Source of the DNA: Rubrivivax sp. | GTDB lineage: Bacteria; Pseudomonadota; Gammaproteobacteria; Burkholderiales; Burkholderiaceae_C | Direction of reading: 5' to 3' | NCBI GenBank assembly: GCA_020852865.1 | Contig: JADYZZ010000054.1 | Span: 190,063 to 254,062 of the forward strand | Length of the DNA stretch: 64,000 nucleotides | Shown here: one piece after another, positions 8,862 to 17,787 of the stretch | How positions within the stretch are numbered: position 1 is the stretch's first letter | Layout of the letters: each line of letters opens with the position of its first letter | Notes under the pieces: generated by a model | What the model saw: the letters and a program-made list of their open reading frames with translations, nothing else | Databases searched by the model: none | Told to the model about the DNA's origin: nothing | Position numbers and translations under genes: made by a program

Positions 8862-10849
8862 AGGTCATCCAGACCGACGTCCTCGTGATCGGCGGCGGAC
8901 TCGCCGGGTTGCGCCTGGCCGTGGCCGTCAAGCGCCGCGGCCACGACGCCCTCGTGCTGTCGCTGGTGCCGGCCAAGCGCTCGCACAGCAAGGCCGCGCA
9001 GGGCGGCATGCAGGCCAGCCTGGGCAATGTCGTCAAGGGCCAGGGCGACAACGAGGACGTGCACTTCGAGGACACCGTGCGCGGCAGCGACTGGGGCGCC
9101 GACCAGCAGGTGGTGCGCATGTTCGTCGCCACCGCGCCCAAGGCGGTGCGCGAGCTCGCCGCCTGGGGCGTGCCGTGGAGCCGCGTGCGCAAGGGCGACC
9201 GCGAGGTCGTCATCAACGGCCAGAAGGTCACGATCACCGAGCGCGACGAAGCGCATGGCCTGATCGCGCAGCGCGACTTCGGCGGCACCAAGAAGTGGCG
9301 CACCTGCCACGTCAGCGACGGCACCGGCCACGCCATGCTGCAGGCGGTGGCCGACCAGGCGATCGCCGACGCCATTCCCGTGCACGAGCGCAGCGAGGCG
9401 CTGGCGCTCATCCACGACGGCCGGCGCTGCTGCGGCGCGGTGGTGCGCGACCTCGTCGACGGCTCGCTCGCCGCCTACCTGGCCAAGGCCACCGCCATCG
9501 CCACCGGCGGCGCCGGGCGGCTCTATCGCGTCACCACCAACGCCGTCATCTGCGAAGGCATCGGCCACGCGCTCGCGCTCGAGACCGGCGTGGCCGCGCT
9601 CGGCAACATGGAGGCCGTGCAGTTCCACCCGACCGGCATCTTCCCGGCCGGCATCCTCGTCACCGAGGGCTGCCGCGGCGACGGCGGCCTGCTCAGGGAC
9701 GTCGACGGCCACCGCTTCATGCCCGACTACGAGCCCGAGAAGAAGGAACTCGCCTCGCGCGACGTCGTCAGCCGGCGCATGGAGCAGCACATCGCCGGCG
9801 GCAAGGGCGTCGGCAGCCGCTGGGGCGAGCACCTCTGGCTCGACATCACGCTGCTCGGCGAGCGCCACATCAAGACCCAGCTGCGCGAGGTCTACGAGAT
9901 CTGCCGCAGCTTCCTCGGCACCGATCCGGTCAAGGACTTCATCGCCGTGCGGCCGGCGCAGCACTACACGATGGGCGGCGTGCGCACCGACGCCAGCGGC
10001 CAGAGCCCGACGCTGGCCGGCCTGTTCGCCGCGGGCGAGGCCGCCTGCTGGGACATGCACGGCTTCAACCGCCTGGGCGGCAACTCGGTGGCCGAGACGG
10101 TGGTGGCCGGGCGCATCGTCGGCGAGGCGATCGCCGACTTCTGCGACCGCGCCGACAACGACATCACGGTGCCGATGGGCCTGGTGCGCGAGTTCGTGCA
10201 GCGCGAGCAGGCCGAGCTCGACGCGCTGTCCAGCGGCGGCGGCAGCGAGGACGCCTCGGCGCTGCGTGCGCGCATGCAGGAGATCATGACGGCGCAGGTC
10301 GGCATCTTCCGCAAGGGCGCGGAGCTGCAGGCCGCCGTCGACGAGCTGCAGCAGCTGCTGCTGCGCAGCCGCCGCATCGGCTTGCGCAACGCCAGCGCCG
10401 GGGCCAACCCCGAGCTCGTCACCGCCTACCGCGTGCGCAAGATGCTCAAGGTGGCGCTCAGCGTGGCCTACGGCGCGCTCATGCGCACCGAGAGCCGCGG
10501 CGCGCATTTCCGCGAGGACTTCCCGCGCCGCGACGACGCGCGGTGGCTCGTGCGCACGCTGGCGCGCTGGAGCGGCGAGGCCACGCTGCCCACGCTCGAG
10601 TACGAGGCACTCGACGTGATGGCGATGGAGCTGCCGCCGGGCTGGCGCGGCTACGGCGCCAAGGACTACATCGACCACCCCGACACGGCGCGCCGCGCCG
10701 CCGAGGTCGCCGCGCTGCGCGAACGCATGGCGGCGCAGCCGGGCAGCGAGCGCTTTGCCGTGCAGCAGGCGCTGATGCCCTACGCGCACCTGCTGCCCGC
10801 CGCGCTGCGCGGCCGCAACGAGCGCATCGACGAGAGGTTCGGCCCGTGA
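8858..10849 (+). CDS. frdA: Fumarate reductase flavoprotein subunit FrdA
   Basis: Catalytic FAD subunit reducing fumarate to succinate, or the reverse. 663 residues. N-terminal dinucleotide fold [14 protein letters not shown]; covalent FAD histidine H43 in [14 protein letters not shown], the same number as in Wolinella FrdA. Substrate and catalytic segments are [21 protein letters not shown], with its Arg, and [15 protein letters not shown]-terminal helical domain follows the [17 protein letters not shown] flavin loop. GTG start overlaps the frdC stop (GTGA). An SdhA-type assignment is less likely given the dihaem anchor and gene order. Confidence 0.95.
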   Translation: MKVIQTDVLVIGGGLAGLRLAVAVKRRGHDALVLSLVPAKRSHSKAAQGGMQASLGNVVKGQGDNEDVHFEDTVRGSDWGADQQVVRMFVATAPKAVRELAAWGVPWSRVRKGDREVVINGQKVTITERDEAHGLIAQRDFGGTKKWRTCHVSDGTGHAMLQAVADQAIADAIPVHERSEALALIHDGRRCCGAVVRDLVDGSLAAYLAKATAIATGGAGRLYRVTTNAVICEGIGHALALETGVAALGNMEAVQFHPTGIFPAGILVTEGCRGDGGLLRDVDGHRFMPDYEPEKKELASRDVVSRRMEQHIAGGKGVGSRWGEHLWLDITLLGERHIKTQLREVYEICRSFLGTDPVKDFIAVRPAQHYTMGGVRTDASGQSPTLAGLFAAGEAACWDMHGFNRLGGNSVAETVVAGRIVGEAIADFCDRADNDITVPMGLVREFVQREQAELDALSSGGGSEDASALRARMQEIMTAQVGIFRKGAELQAAVDELQQLLLRSRRIGLRNASAGANPELVTAYRVRKMLKVALSVAYGALMRTESRGAHFREDFPRRDDARWLVRTLARWSGEATLPTLEYEALDVMAMELPPGWRGYGAKDYIDHPDTARRAAEVAALRERMAAQPGSERFAVQQALMPYAHLLPAALRGRNERIDERFGP

Positions 10850-11628
10850 ACGAGGTACCGGTCAGGGTGGTTCCGCGCGCCGGCAGCGGCGGCGCGGCGG
10901 CGCCGGGCCGGCGCCTGCAGCTGCAGGTGCTGCGCCACAACCCGCGCGACGCCGCCAGCGTGCCGCACTGGCAGAGCTACGAGCTCGAGGAAGCCGAGGG
11001 CATGACCCTCTTCATCGCCCTGGGGGAGATCCGCGAGAAGCTCGACCCCTCGCTGCAGTTCGACTTCGTCTGCCGCGCCGGCATCTGCGGCAGCTGCGCG
11101 ATGGTGATCGACGGCAAGCCGGGCCTGGCCTGCCGCACGCTCACGCGCGACCACGGCAGCCGCATCACGCTGGCGCCGCTGCCCTTCTTCGAGCTGATCG
11201 GCGATCTCTCGGTCGACACCGGCAAGTGGATGCGCTCGATGAGCGAGCGCCTGCGCGGCTGGCTGCACCTGAAGCAGGCCGCGCCCGACATCGACCGCAT
11301 CGAGCAGCCGATGGATCCGGAGCTGGCCGAGCGCATCTACGAGCTCGACCGCTGCATCGAGTGCGGCTGCTGCGTCGCCGGCTGCGGCACGGCGCGCATG
11401 CGCGAGGACTTCGTCGGCGCCGTCGGCCTCGGCCGCGTGGCGCGCTTCCGGCTCGATCCGCGCGACGCCCGCAGCGACGAGGACTGGTACGCCGTCGTCG
11501 GCGACGACGACGGCGTGTTCGGCTGCATGTCGCTGCTCGCCTGCCACGACCTGTGCCCGAAGGACCTGCCGCTGGCCACCCAGATCGCCTACCTGCGGCG
11601 CGCGATGGCCAGGCAGGGGCTGAAGTGA
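10846..11628 (+). CDS. frdB: Fumarate reductase iron-sulfur subunit FrdB
   Basis: Passes electrons between the haems and FAD. 260 residues. [2Fe-2S] cysteines C76, C81, C84 and C96 (CRAGICGSC...C). A ferredoxin-like domain provides [11 protein letters not shown] (from C170) for one cluster, and C...[11 protein letters not shown] for the others. The first 20 residues are a Gly/Ala-rich extension. GTG start overlaps the frdA stop. Only 63 bp separate its stop from nuoA, with no terminator visible, so frdCAB and nuoA-N may be one transcript. Confidence 0.94.
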   Translation: MNEVPVRVVPRAGSGGAAAPGRRLQLQVLRHNPRDAASVPHWQSYELEEAEGMTLFIALGEIREKLDPSLQFDFVCRAGICGSCAMVIDGKPGLACRTLTRDHGSRITLAPLPFFELIGDLSVDTGKWMRSMSERLRGWLHLKQAAPDIDRIEQPMDPELAERIYELDRCIECGCCVAGCGTARMREDFVGAVGLGRVARFRLDPRDARSDEDWYAVVGDDDGVFGCMSLLACHDLCPKDLPLATQIAYLRRAMARQGLK

Positions 11629-11691
11629 CATGAGCGCGCCGGGCCGCTTCCGGGCACGAATCGCGCGGCGCGCAGCGCGGAGGCTGAACGC

Positions 11692-12057
11692 GTGAGTCCC
11701 TACGCCGCCTTCGGCCTGTGGTTCGCCTTCATCCTCGCCAACGTCGCGTTGATGCTGACGCTGAACCGCTGGCTCGGCCCCAAGCCCAGGCCGACGGCGC
11801 TCAAGCTCGAACCCTTCGAGTGCGGCGCCACTCCGGTCGACACGCTCAACGTCAAGGCCGTGCCGATCAAGTACTACGCGGTGGCGATCGTCTTCATCCT
11901 GTTCGACCTCGAGACCGTGTTCCTGTTCATCTGGGCGCTGGGCGCGCAGCCGCTCACCGGCTGGCTGCTCGCGACCTTCGGCTTCTTCGTCTTCCTGCTC
12001 GTGCTGATGCTGGCCTACGTCTGGAACAGCCGGCTCATCGAAGGAGTCACCGAATGA
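11692..12057 (+). CDS. nuoA: NADH-quinone oxidoreductase subunit A
   Basis: Small membrane subunit of complex I. 121 residues and three helices, with the conserved loop KLEPFECGATPVDTLNVKAVPIKYY between helices 1 and 2 and the acidic IVFILFDLETVFLFIWAL helix. GTG start with GGAGG eight bases upstream. Opens a run of all 14 nuo genes in canonical order. Its stop overlaps nuoB by 4 bp. Confidence 0.95.
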   Translation: MSPYAAFGLWFAFILANVALMLTLNRWLGPKPRPTALKLEPFECGATPVDTLNVKAVPIKYYAVAIVFILFDLETVFLFIWALGAQPLTGWLLATFGFFVFLLVLMLAYVWNSRLIEGVTE

Positions 12058-12581
12058 GCGCCGCGCGCGCGCCCATCCCGATCGCCCCGGCCGGGGGCGT
12101 GAAGAAGGAGCCGACCTTCGACTGGTTCACGACGAAGAAGGACGAGATCGTCGGCTGGGCGCGCAAGTTCTCGCTCTTCCCCTACCCCTTCGTCACCGCC
12201 TGCTGCGGCATGGAGTTCATGTCGGTCAGCTCGACGATCTACGACACCGACCGCTTCGGCGCCGCGCTGCCGCGCTTCACGCCGCGCCAGAGCGACCTGC
12301 TGATGGTGGTGGGCACCATCTCGCACAAGCAGGCACCCGTGCTCGCGCGCATCTACGCCCAGATGTGCGAGCCCAAGTGGGTGCTGGCCTTCGGCGCCTG
12401 CGCCACCAGCGGCGGCTTCTACGACAACTACGCCGTCGTGCAGGGCGTCGACAAGATCATCCCGGTGGACATGTACGTGCCCGGCTGCCCGCCGCGGCCC
12501 GAGATGGTGATCGACGCGATCATGAAGCTGCAGGACAAGATCGCGGGCCAGCACCACGTCATCCTGAAGGGCGAGTTCTGA
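12054..12581 (+). CDS. nuoB: NADH-quinone oxidoreductase subunit B (divergent type)
   Basis: Carries cluster N2, the last electron carrier before quinone. 175 residues with the vicinal cysteines in VTACCGMEFM and further ligands in FGACATSGG and VPGCPPRPE. The segment KFSLFPYPFVTACCGMEFMS differs clearly from the SLWPMTFGLACCAVEMM form normal in Burkholderiales main complex I, which suggests this is a second, differently derived complex I. ATG overlaps nuoA. Confidence 0.94.
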   Translation: MSAARAPIPIAPAGGVKKEPTFDWFTTKKDEIVGWARKFSLFPYPFVTACCGMEFMSVSSTIYDTDRFGAALPRFTPRQSDLLMVVGTISHKQAPVLARIYAQMCEPKWVLAFGACATSGGFYDNYAVVQGVDKIIPVDMYVPGCPPRPEMVIDAIMKLQDKIAGQHHVILKGEF

Positions 12582-12583
12582 GC

Positions 12584-13078
12584 ATGGCTGCCGACGCCGC
12601 CTTCCTCGCCGAGCTGAACGCAGCGCTGGCCGCCGCACCGGTGCTCGTGCACGGCATGCCGGTGCTCGTGGTCGAACGCACACGGGTGTTCGAGACGGCG
12701 CGCACGCTGCGCGAACGTTTCGCCTTCGACATGCTGCTCGACGTCACTGCCGTCGACTGGCTCGGCTGCGCCGGCCGCGCCGCGCGCTTCGAGGTGGTGT
12801 GGCACTTCATGCGCAGCCGCGCGCCGGCGCGGCTGCGCCTGAAGACCGAGGTGCCGGAGGACGCTCCGGCCGTGGCCAGCCTGACCGCGCTGTACGGCTC
12901 GGCCGCCTTCATGGAGCGCGAGTGCCACGAGATGTTCGGCATCCGCTTCGAGGGCAACGCCGACCTCAGGCCGATCCTGCTCTACGAGGGCTTCACCGGC
13001 CACCCGCTGCGCAAGGACTACGACAAGCGCCGCGAGCAGCCGCTCGTGGCCTACCGCGACGGCACGCCGCCCGGCTAG
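12584..13078 (+). CDS. nuoC: NADH-quinone oxidoreductase subunit C
   Basis: Hydrophilic connecting subunit of the quinone module. 164 residues, with the 30-kDa subunit signature SAAFMERECHEMFGIRFEGN followed by ILLYEGFTGHPLRKDY. Starts 2 bp after the nuoB stop. The N-terminal half is poorly conserved. nuoC and nuoD are separate genes, unlike the fused NuoCD of E. coli. Confidence 0.94.
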   Translation: MAADAAFLAELNAALAAAPVLVHGMPVLVVERTRVFETARTLRERFAFDMLLDVTAVDWLGCAGRAARFEVVWHFMRSRAPARLRLKTEVPEDAPAVASLTALYGSAAFMERECHEMFGIRFEGNADLRPILLYEGFTGHPLRKDYDKRREQPLVAYRDGTPPG

Positions 13079-13094
13079 CGCGAAGGACCGCGCC

Positions 13095-14315
13095 TTGGAC
13101 ACGCAGATCCCCAACCCGGTGCGCGCCGCGTTCGCGCCCACGCCCGAGCAGGACCGCCGCGTCATCGTCAACATCGGCCCGTCGCACCCGGCGACGCACG
13201 GCACGGTGCAGATCATCACCGAGCTCGACGGCGAGCGCGTGCTGCGCGCCGACGTGCACTGCGGCTACCTGCACCGCGGCTTCGAGAAGGAATGCGAGGC
13301 CCACACCTGGCACAACCTGATCCCCTACGTCGACCGCCTCAACTACTGCTCGGCGCTGATCAACGACTTCGCCTACTGCGGCGCGGTCGAGCAGCTGATG
13401 GGCATCGAGATCCCGCCGCGCGCGCGCTGGCTGCGCACGCTGCTGGGCGAGTATTCGCGCATCGCCGACCACATCACCTGCATCGCCGCCGGCCTGATGG
13501 AGCTGGGCGCGATGACGGCGTTCCTGTACCTGATGACGCTGCGCGACTACATCTACGAGCACCTGGCCGACGTCACCGGCGCGCGCGTCACCTACAGCTA
13601 CGGCCGCATCGGCGGCGTCGCGCGCGACCTGCCCGCGGGCTGGCTCGCGCGGCTCGAGCAGATCCTCGTCGCGTACGAGACCTACGTCGGCCGCATCCAC
13701 GGCCTGATGGACCGCAACCGCATCTTCATCGACCGCATGCGCGGCGTCGGCGTGCTCACGCAGGCGCAGGCGCTGAGCTACGGCGTCACCGGGCCGATGC
13801 TGCGCTCCACCGGCCTGGCGCGCGACATCCGCAAGGACACGCCCTACCTGTGCTACGGCGAGCTCGACTTCGAGGTGCCGACCGGCATCATGGGCGACAA
13901 CTACGACCGCTACGTCGTGCGCATGCGCGAGATGGACGAGTCGGTGTACATGATCCGCCAGTGCGTGGCGCTGCTGCCGGCGGGCCCGATCGTCGCCGAC
14001 GACGCGCGCGTCGCCTTCCCCGACAAGCAGCTCGTCTACCGCGAGATCGAGTCGCTGATCAACCACTTCAAGCTCGTGATCGACGGCCCGCGCGTGCCCG
14101 CCGGCGAGACCTACTACGCCCAGGAAGGCGCCAACGGCGAGCTCGGCTTCTACATCGTGAGCACCGGCGCGGGCCAGCCCTGGCGCGTGCACTGCCGCGC
14201 GCCCAGCTTCGTGCACATGGGCGTCACGCACCGCATGCTCGAAGGCGGCCAGCTCGCCGACGTCGTGCCCACCTTCGGCTCGGTCAACATGATCGGCGGG
14301 GAGTGCGACCGATGA
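13095..14315 (+). CDS. nuoD: NADH-quinone oxidoreductase subunit D
   Basis: Hydrogenase-large-subunit-like protein that forms the quinone pocket with NuoB. 406 residues. Visible family landmarks: NIGPSHPATHGTVQI near the N-terminus with the quinone-site histidine, CGYLHRGFEKECE, and the end PTFGSVNMIGGECDR. TTG start, 16 bp after nuoC, the only TTG in the nuo run. The TGA is part of an ATGA overlap with the first copy of the 74-75 bp repeat that separates it from nuoE. Confidence 0.94.
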   Translation: MDTQIPNPVRAAFAPTPEQDRRVIVNIGPSHPATHGTVQIITELDGERVLRADVHCGYLHRGFEKECEAHTWHNLIPYVDRLNYCSALINDFAYCGAVEQLMGIEIPPRARWLRTLLGEYSRIADHITCIAAGLMELGAMTAFLYLMTLRDYIYEHLADVTGARVTYSYGRIGGVARDLPAGWLARLEQILVAYETYVGRIHGLMDRNRIFIDRMRGVGVLTQAQALSYGVTGPMLRSTGLARDIRKDTPYLCYGELDFEVPTGIMGDNYDRYVVRMREMDESVYMIRQCVALLPAGPIVADDARVAFPDKQLVYREIESLINHFKLVIDGPRVPAGETYYAQEGANGELGFYIVSTGAGQPWRVHCRAPSFVHMGVTHRMLEGGQLADVVPTFGSVNMIGGECDR

Positions 14316-14533
14316 GCGCCGCACGGCCGCTCCGAAGGCGCTCGCTCCCCCTCGGGGGGACGGCGCGCAGCGCCCAGGGGGCACGATGAGCGCCGCACGG
14401 CCGCTCCGAAGGCGCTCGCTCCCCCTCGGGGGGGACGGCGCGCAGCGCCCAGGGGGCATGATGAGCGCCGCACGGCCGCTCCGAAGGCGCTCGCTCCCCC
14501 TCGGGGGGACGGCGCGCAGCGCCCAGGGGGCAT
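14312..14533. repeat. Three tandem 74-75 bp repeats between nuoD and nuoE carrying two coupled micro-ORFs
   Basis: Three near-identical copies start at 14312, 14386 and 14461; copy 2 has one extra G in the G-run. Each contains the short inverted segment CCCCCTCGGGGGG and the motif CGCGCAGCGCCCAGGGGGC. I recognise this motif as a dispersed type in Burkholderiales genomes (knowledge, not a search). Each copy begins with ATGAGCGCC and ends with an AGGGGG Shine-Dalgarno-like run. Reading from 14312 gives a 25-codon ORF whose TGA (14387-14389) overlaps the ATG at 14386. That ATG opens a 49-codon ORF through copies 2 and 3, ending at 14535 across the nuoE start. Whether the peptides are made is unknown. 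Confidence 0.9.
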
Positions 14534-15026
14534 GATGAACGCCGCCGTCGCCAACTCCCTGTTCGCCGATCTGCTGCCCGAGTTCGACCGGCTCAGGCGG
14601 CGTTTTCCGGCCGACTTCGCTTCGTCGCTGGTGCTGCCCTGCCTGCGCCGCATCCAGGAGCGGCGCGGCTGGATCGCCGACGAGGACATCGGCGCGCTGG
14701 CCGCCTGGCTGCCGGTGCCGCGCATCCAGATCGAGGAGGCGCTGAGCTTCTACACCCAGTTCCGGCGCGCGCCGATCGGACGCCACCACCTCGAGGTCTG
14801 CCGCAACGTCAGTTGCTCGATGCGCGGCAGCGAACGGCTGCTCGCGCATCTGCGTGCGCGGCTCGGCGTGGCCGAGGGCGGCACCACGGCCGATGGCCGC
14901 TTCACGCTGCGCACCTGCGAGTGCCTGGGCTCGTGCGGCACCGCGCCGGTGATGGTGGTCGACGACGAATACCACGAGAACATGAGCGCCGAGAAGGTCG
15001 ACGCGCTGCTCGGCAGGCTGGACTAA
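14532..15026 (+). CDS. nuoE: NADH-quinone oxidoreductase subunit E
   Basis: 24-kDa-type [2Fe-2S] subunit of the NADH module (cluster N1a). 164 residues. Cluster cysteines are in the CRNVSC pair and the CECLGSC segment. The N-terminal helical domain has LPCLRRIQERRGWI, then EALSFYTQF, as in the family. Two adjacent in-frame ATGs (14532 and 14535) exist; both overlap the end of the repeat-borne ORF, and AGGGGG lies just upstream. Followed by nuoF after 14 bp. Confidence 0.93.
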   Translation: MMNAAVANSLFADLLPEFDRLRRRFPADFASSLVLPCLRRIQERRGWIADEDIGALAAWLPVPRIQIEEALSFYTQFRRAPIGRHHLEVCRNVSCSMRGSERLLAHLRARLGVAEGGTTADGRFTLRTCECLGSCGTAPVMVVDDEYHENMSAEKVDALLGRLD

Positions 15027-15040
15027 GAGCCCGTAAAGAC

Positions 15041-16351
15041 ATGCCCGCCCCCGGACGCGACGCCAAGATCCTGATGACCTTCCCGGTCACCGGCAGCTCG
15101 CACCTGCTGGCCGAGGCGCGCGCGCGCGGCCAGTACGGCACGCTCGCCAAGGTGCTCGCGACCATGGCGCCGGCCGACGTCACCAAGGAAGTCGGCGCCT
15201 CGGGCCTGCAGGGCCGCGGCGGCGCCGCCTTCCCCACCGGGCGCAAGTGGTCGGTGGTGCGCTACGACGACGGCCAGCCGCACTACCTGTGCGCCAACGC
15301 CGACGAGGGCGAACCCGGCACCTTCAAGGACCGCTGGATCCTCGAGAACACGCCGCACCAGCTCATCGAGTCGATGCTGATCTCGGCCTATGCGCTGCAG
15401 GTGCGGCACGCCTTCGTCTACATGCGCGGCGAGTTCGCCGGGCCGTACCGGCGGCTGCAAGCGGCGCTCGACGAGGCCTACGCCGCCGGCCTGGTGGGCG
15501 AGAACATCCTGGGCAGCGGCTTTTCCTGCGACATCATCGTCTACCGCGGCGCCGGCAGCTACGTCTGCGGCGAGGCCTCGGCGCTCATCACCTCGATCGA
15601 GGGCAAGCGCGGCTACCCGCGCAACCGCCCGCCGCGCCTCACCGTCAAGGGCCTGTACCAGCGGCCGACGGTGATCAACAACGTCGAGACGCTCGCCAAC
15701 GTCGCCTGGATCATGGAGCACGGGGCGGCGGCCTTCAAGGCCATCGGCTGCCCCAAGGCGCCGGGCACGCGCCTCATCTCGATCTCGGGCCACATCGCGC
15801 GCCCCGGCGTCTACGAGATCGAGTACGGCTACTCCTGGAAGAAGCTGATCCACGACGACTGCGGCGGCATGCTCGAGGGCGCCGAGCTCAAGTGCGTGAT
15901 CCCGGGCGGCATCAGCACCAAGGTGCTCACGGCCGCGGAGATCGACCAGCTCGCCCTCGATCCGGCCGAGGTCGAACCGGCCGGCTCGTCGATGGGCTCG
16001 GGCGGCATGGTGGCGATCGCCGAGGGCACCTGCATGGTGCGGCTGCTGCAGGTGATGCTGCGCTTCTATCACCACGAATCCTGCGGCCAGTGCACGCCCT
16101 GCCGCGAGGGCATGGGCTGGCTGCACCGCATCATCGACCGCATCGTCGCCGGCCAGGGCCGGGCGGCCGACCTCGACCAGATGCTCCTGATCTCCAGGCT
16201 GCAGGACGGCAACACGATCTGCGGCATGGGCGACGCCGCCGGCTTCGCCACCATCGGGATCCTCGCCAAGTACCGCCACGAATTCGAGCACTGGATCGGC
16301 ACCGGCCGCTCGATGTTCGAAGGGAATCTGGAATGCCGCAGATCTTCATAG
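15041..16351 (+). CDS. nuoF: NADH-quinone oxidoreductase subunit F
   Basis: NADH-binding flavoprotein, entry point for electrons. 436 residues. Glycine-rich GLQGRGGAAFPTGRKW for NADH, CANADEGEPGTFKDR and YRGAGSYVCGEASALITSIEG for FMN, and cluster N3 cysteines in ESCGQCTPCREG with a later C in GNTICGMGD. All landmarks of a true NuoF are intact. ATG chosen at 15041, in line with the family start. The 3' end runs 19 bp into nuoG. Confidence 0.95.
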   Translation: MPAPGRDAKILMTFPVTGSSHLLAEARARGQYGTLAKVLATMAPADVTKEVGASGLQGRGGAAFPTGRKWSVVRYDDGQPHYLCANADEGEPGTFKDRWILENTPHQLIESMLISAYALQVRHAFVYMRGEFAGPYRRLQAALDEAYAAGLVGENILGSGFSCDIIVYRGAGSYVCGEASALITSIEGKRGYPRNRPPRLTVKGLYQRPTVINNVETLANVAWIMEHGAAAFKAIGCPKAPGTRLISISGHIARPGVYEIEYGYSWKKLIHDDCGGMLEGAELKCVIPGGISTKVLTAAEIDQLALDPAEVEPAGSSMGSGGMVAIAEGTCMVRLLQVMLRFYHHESCGQCTPCREGMGWLHRIIDRIVAGQGRAADLDQMLLISRLQDGNTICGMGDAAGFATIGILAKYRHEFEHWIGTGRSMFEGNLECRRSS

Positions 16352-17787
16352 ACGGTCGGCCCTTCGAGGCGCGCGGCGACCAGACCGTGATGCAGGTCGC
16401 CGACGCCAACGGCATCCACATCCCGCGTCTGTGCTGGCACCCGCAGCTTTCGATCGCCGGCAACTGCCGACTGTGCGTGGTGCAGGTCGAGGACCGCAGC
16501 TGGGTCGAGATCTCCTGCAACATGCCCGTCGCCGAGGGCCTGAGCGTGCGCACCGACAGCGAGCTCGTGCGCGCGCACCGCAAGGCGACGATGCAGTTCC
16601 TCACGCTCAACCACCCGGTGGACTGCGGCGTGTGCGACAAGGCCGGCGAGTGCACGCTGCAGGACTACCACGTCGCCTACAACGGCGAAGCCAGCACCTC
16701 GCTCGAGCGCAAGGTGCCCGCCGCCAAGTTCTACGCGCTCGGCCGCCGCATCACGCTCGACAACGAGCGCTGCGTGCTGTGCACGCGCTGCGTGCGCTTC
16801 ACGCGCGAGGTGAGCAAGTCGCATGCGCTGGGCGTGCTCGAGCGCGGCGACCACTCGGTGATCCGCCCTGCCGGCGGCGCGCAGGCGCGGGCGCTCGACG
16901 ACGACCCCTATTCCGACAACATCGTCGACCTCTGCCCGGTGGGCGCGCTGCTGGCCAAGGACTTCCTCTACCGCGATCGCGTCTGGACTCTCGAGGCCAC
17001 GCCCTCGGTGTGCCCGGGCTGCGCGCGCGGCTGCAGCATCGACATCTGGCAGCGCAAGCGCGAGTGGGCGTTCCGGTCGCCCGCTGCCCGGCACGCGCGC
17101 GCCATCGCCCGCGTCACGCCGCGCGCGAACGCGGCGGTCAACGGCCCCTGGGTGTGCAACTGGGCACGCGACCTCGCCGCGCGGCTCGAGCGCCCGCGCG
17201 CGCAGGGGCCGCTGGCCCGGGGCCGCGCCATCGACTTCGACGCCGCCGCGGCCGCGGCCCGTGCGCTCGTCGCCCGCGCGCGCCGTCCGGTGGCGCTGGT
17301 ATCGAGCGCGGGGTCGGACGAGGAGCTGCGCGCCTGCCGCTCCGCTCTCGACGCGCGCTTCGCCTGCTTCGTCAAGGCCGACCGCCGGCCCGAGGCGGGC
17401 GAGGTGGTGCAGGACGACTTGCTCATCCGCGCCGACAAGAATCCCGGCCGCCGCACCGCGCAGGCGCTGTTCGGCGACGCCGAGGCGGCGTTCGCGCCCG
17501 ACACCGACCTCGTGCTGGTGTGGGGCGAGGGCTGCCACTTCGCCGGCCTGCCGCGCGGCGTGCCGGTGATCCTGCTGGGCGCCTTCGCGGCGCCCGAGAA
17601 CGCCCAGGCCGAGGTCTTCTTCCCCATCAGCCTGTTCACCGAGCGCAGCGGCCACTTCACCAACTTCGAGGGCGTGACGAGCGCCTTCGAACGCTGCTTT
17701 GCGCCGCCGCCCGGCGCGGCCGACGCCGAGCGCGTGTTCGCGGCGCTCGCCGCGCGGCGCACGCCCGACGAGGCGGTGACGCCATGA
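16333..17787 (+). CDS. nuoG: NADH-quinone oxidoreductase subunit G, short form
   Basis: Iron-sulfur chain subunit. 484 residues, much shorter than the roughly 700-900 typical for the family. N-terminal [2Fe-2S] motif CWHPQLSIAGNCRLC, His-Cys motif HPVDCGVCDKAGEC, and CVLCTRCVRF with the ...DLCPVGALL cysteine. A [4Fe-4S] motif CPGCARGC follows (about residues 232-239). The molybdopterin-like C-terminal domain is cut to about 230 residues but ends in-frame at a clean ATGA junction with nuoH, so this looks like an evolved short form rather than a frameshift. Confidence 0.93.
   Translation: MPQIFIDGRPFEARGDQTVMQVADANGIHIPRLCWHPQLSIAGNCRLCVVQVEDRSWVEISCNMPVAEGLSVRTDSELVRAHRKATMQFLTLNHPVDCGVCDKAGECTLQDYHVAYNGEASTSLERKVPAAKFYALGRRITLDNERCVLCTRCVRFTREVSKSHALGVLERGDHSVIRPAGGAQARALDDDPYSDNIVDLCPVGALLAKDFLYRDRVWTLEATPSVCPGCARGCSIDIWQRKREWAFRSPAARHARAIARVTPRANAAVNGPWVCNWARDLAARLERPRAQGPLARGRAIDFDAAAAAARALVARARRPVALVSSAGSDEELRACRSALDARFACFVKADRRPEAGEVVQDDLLIRADKNPGRRTAQALFGDAEAAFAPDTDLVLVWGEGCHFAGLPRGVPVILLGAFAAPENAQAEVFFPISLFTERSGHFTNFEGVTSAFERCFAPPPGAADAERVFAALAARRTPDEAVTP

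Noticed and set aside
8858..11628. Succinate dehydrogenase (sdh) assignment for the flavoprotein/FeS/cytochrome b genes
   Set aside because: Gene order, the dihaem anchor with matching histidine spacing and the quinol-site glutamate fit Wolinella-type FrdCAB; the enzyme could still run as a succinate oxidase in vivo.
12993..14975. Minus-strand frame with a peptide beginning PPGRCAPSPRGG repeated three times
   Set aside because: It is only the reverse translation of the three nuoD-nuoE DNA repeats and runs antisense to nuoD; not a gene.
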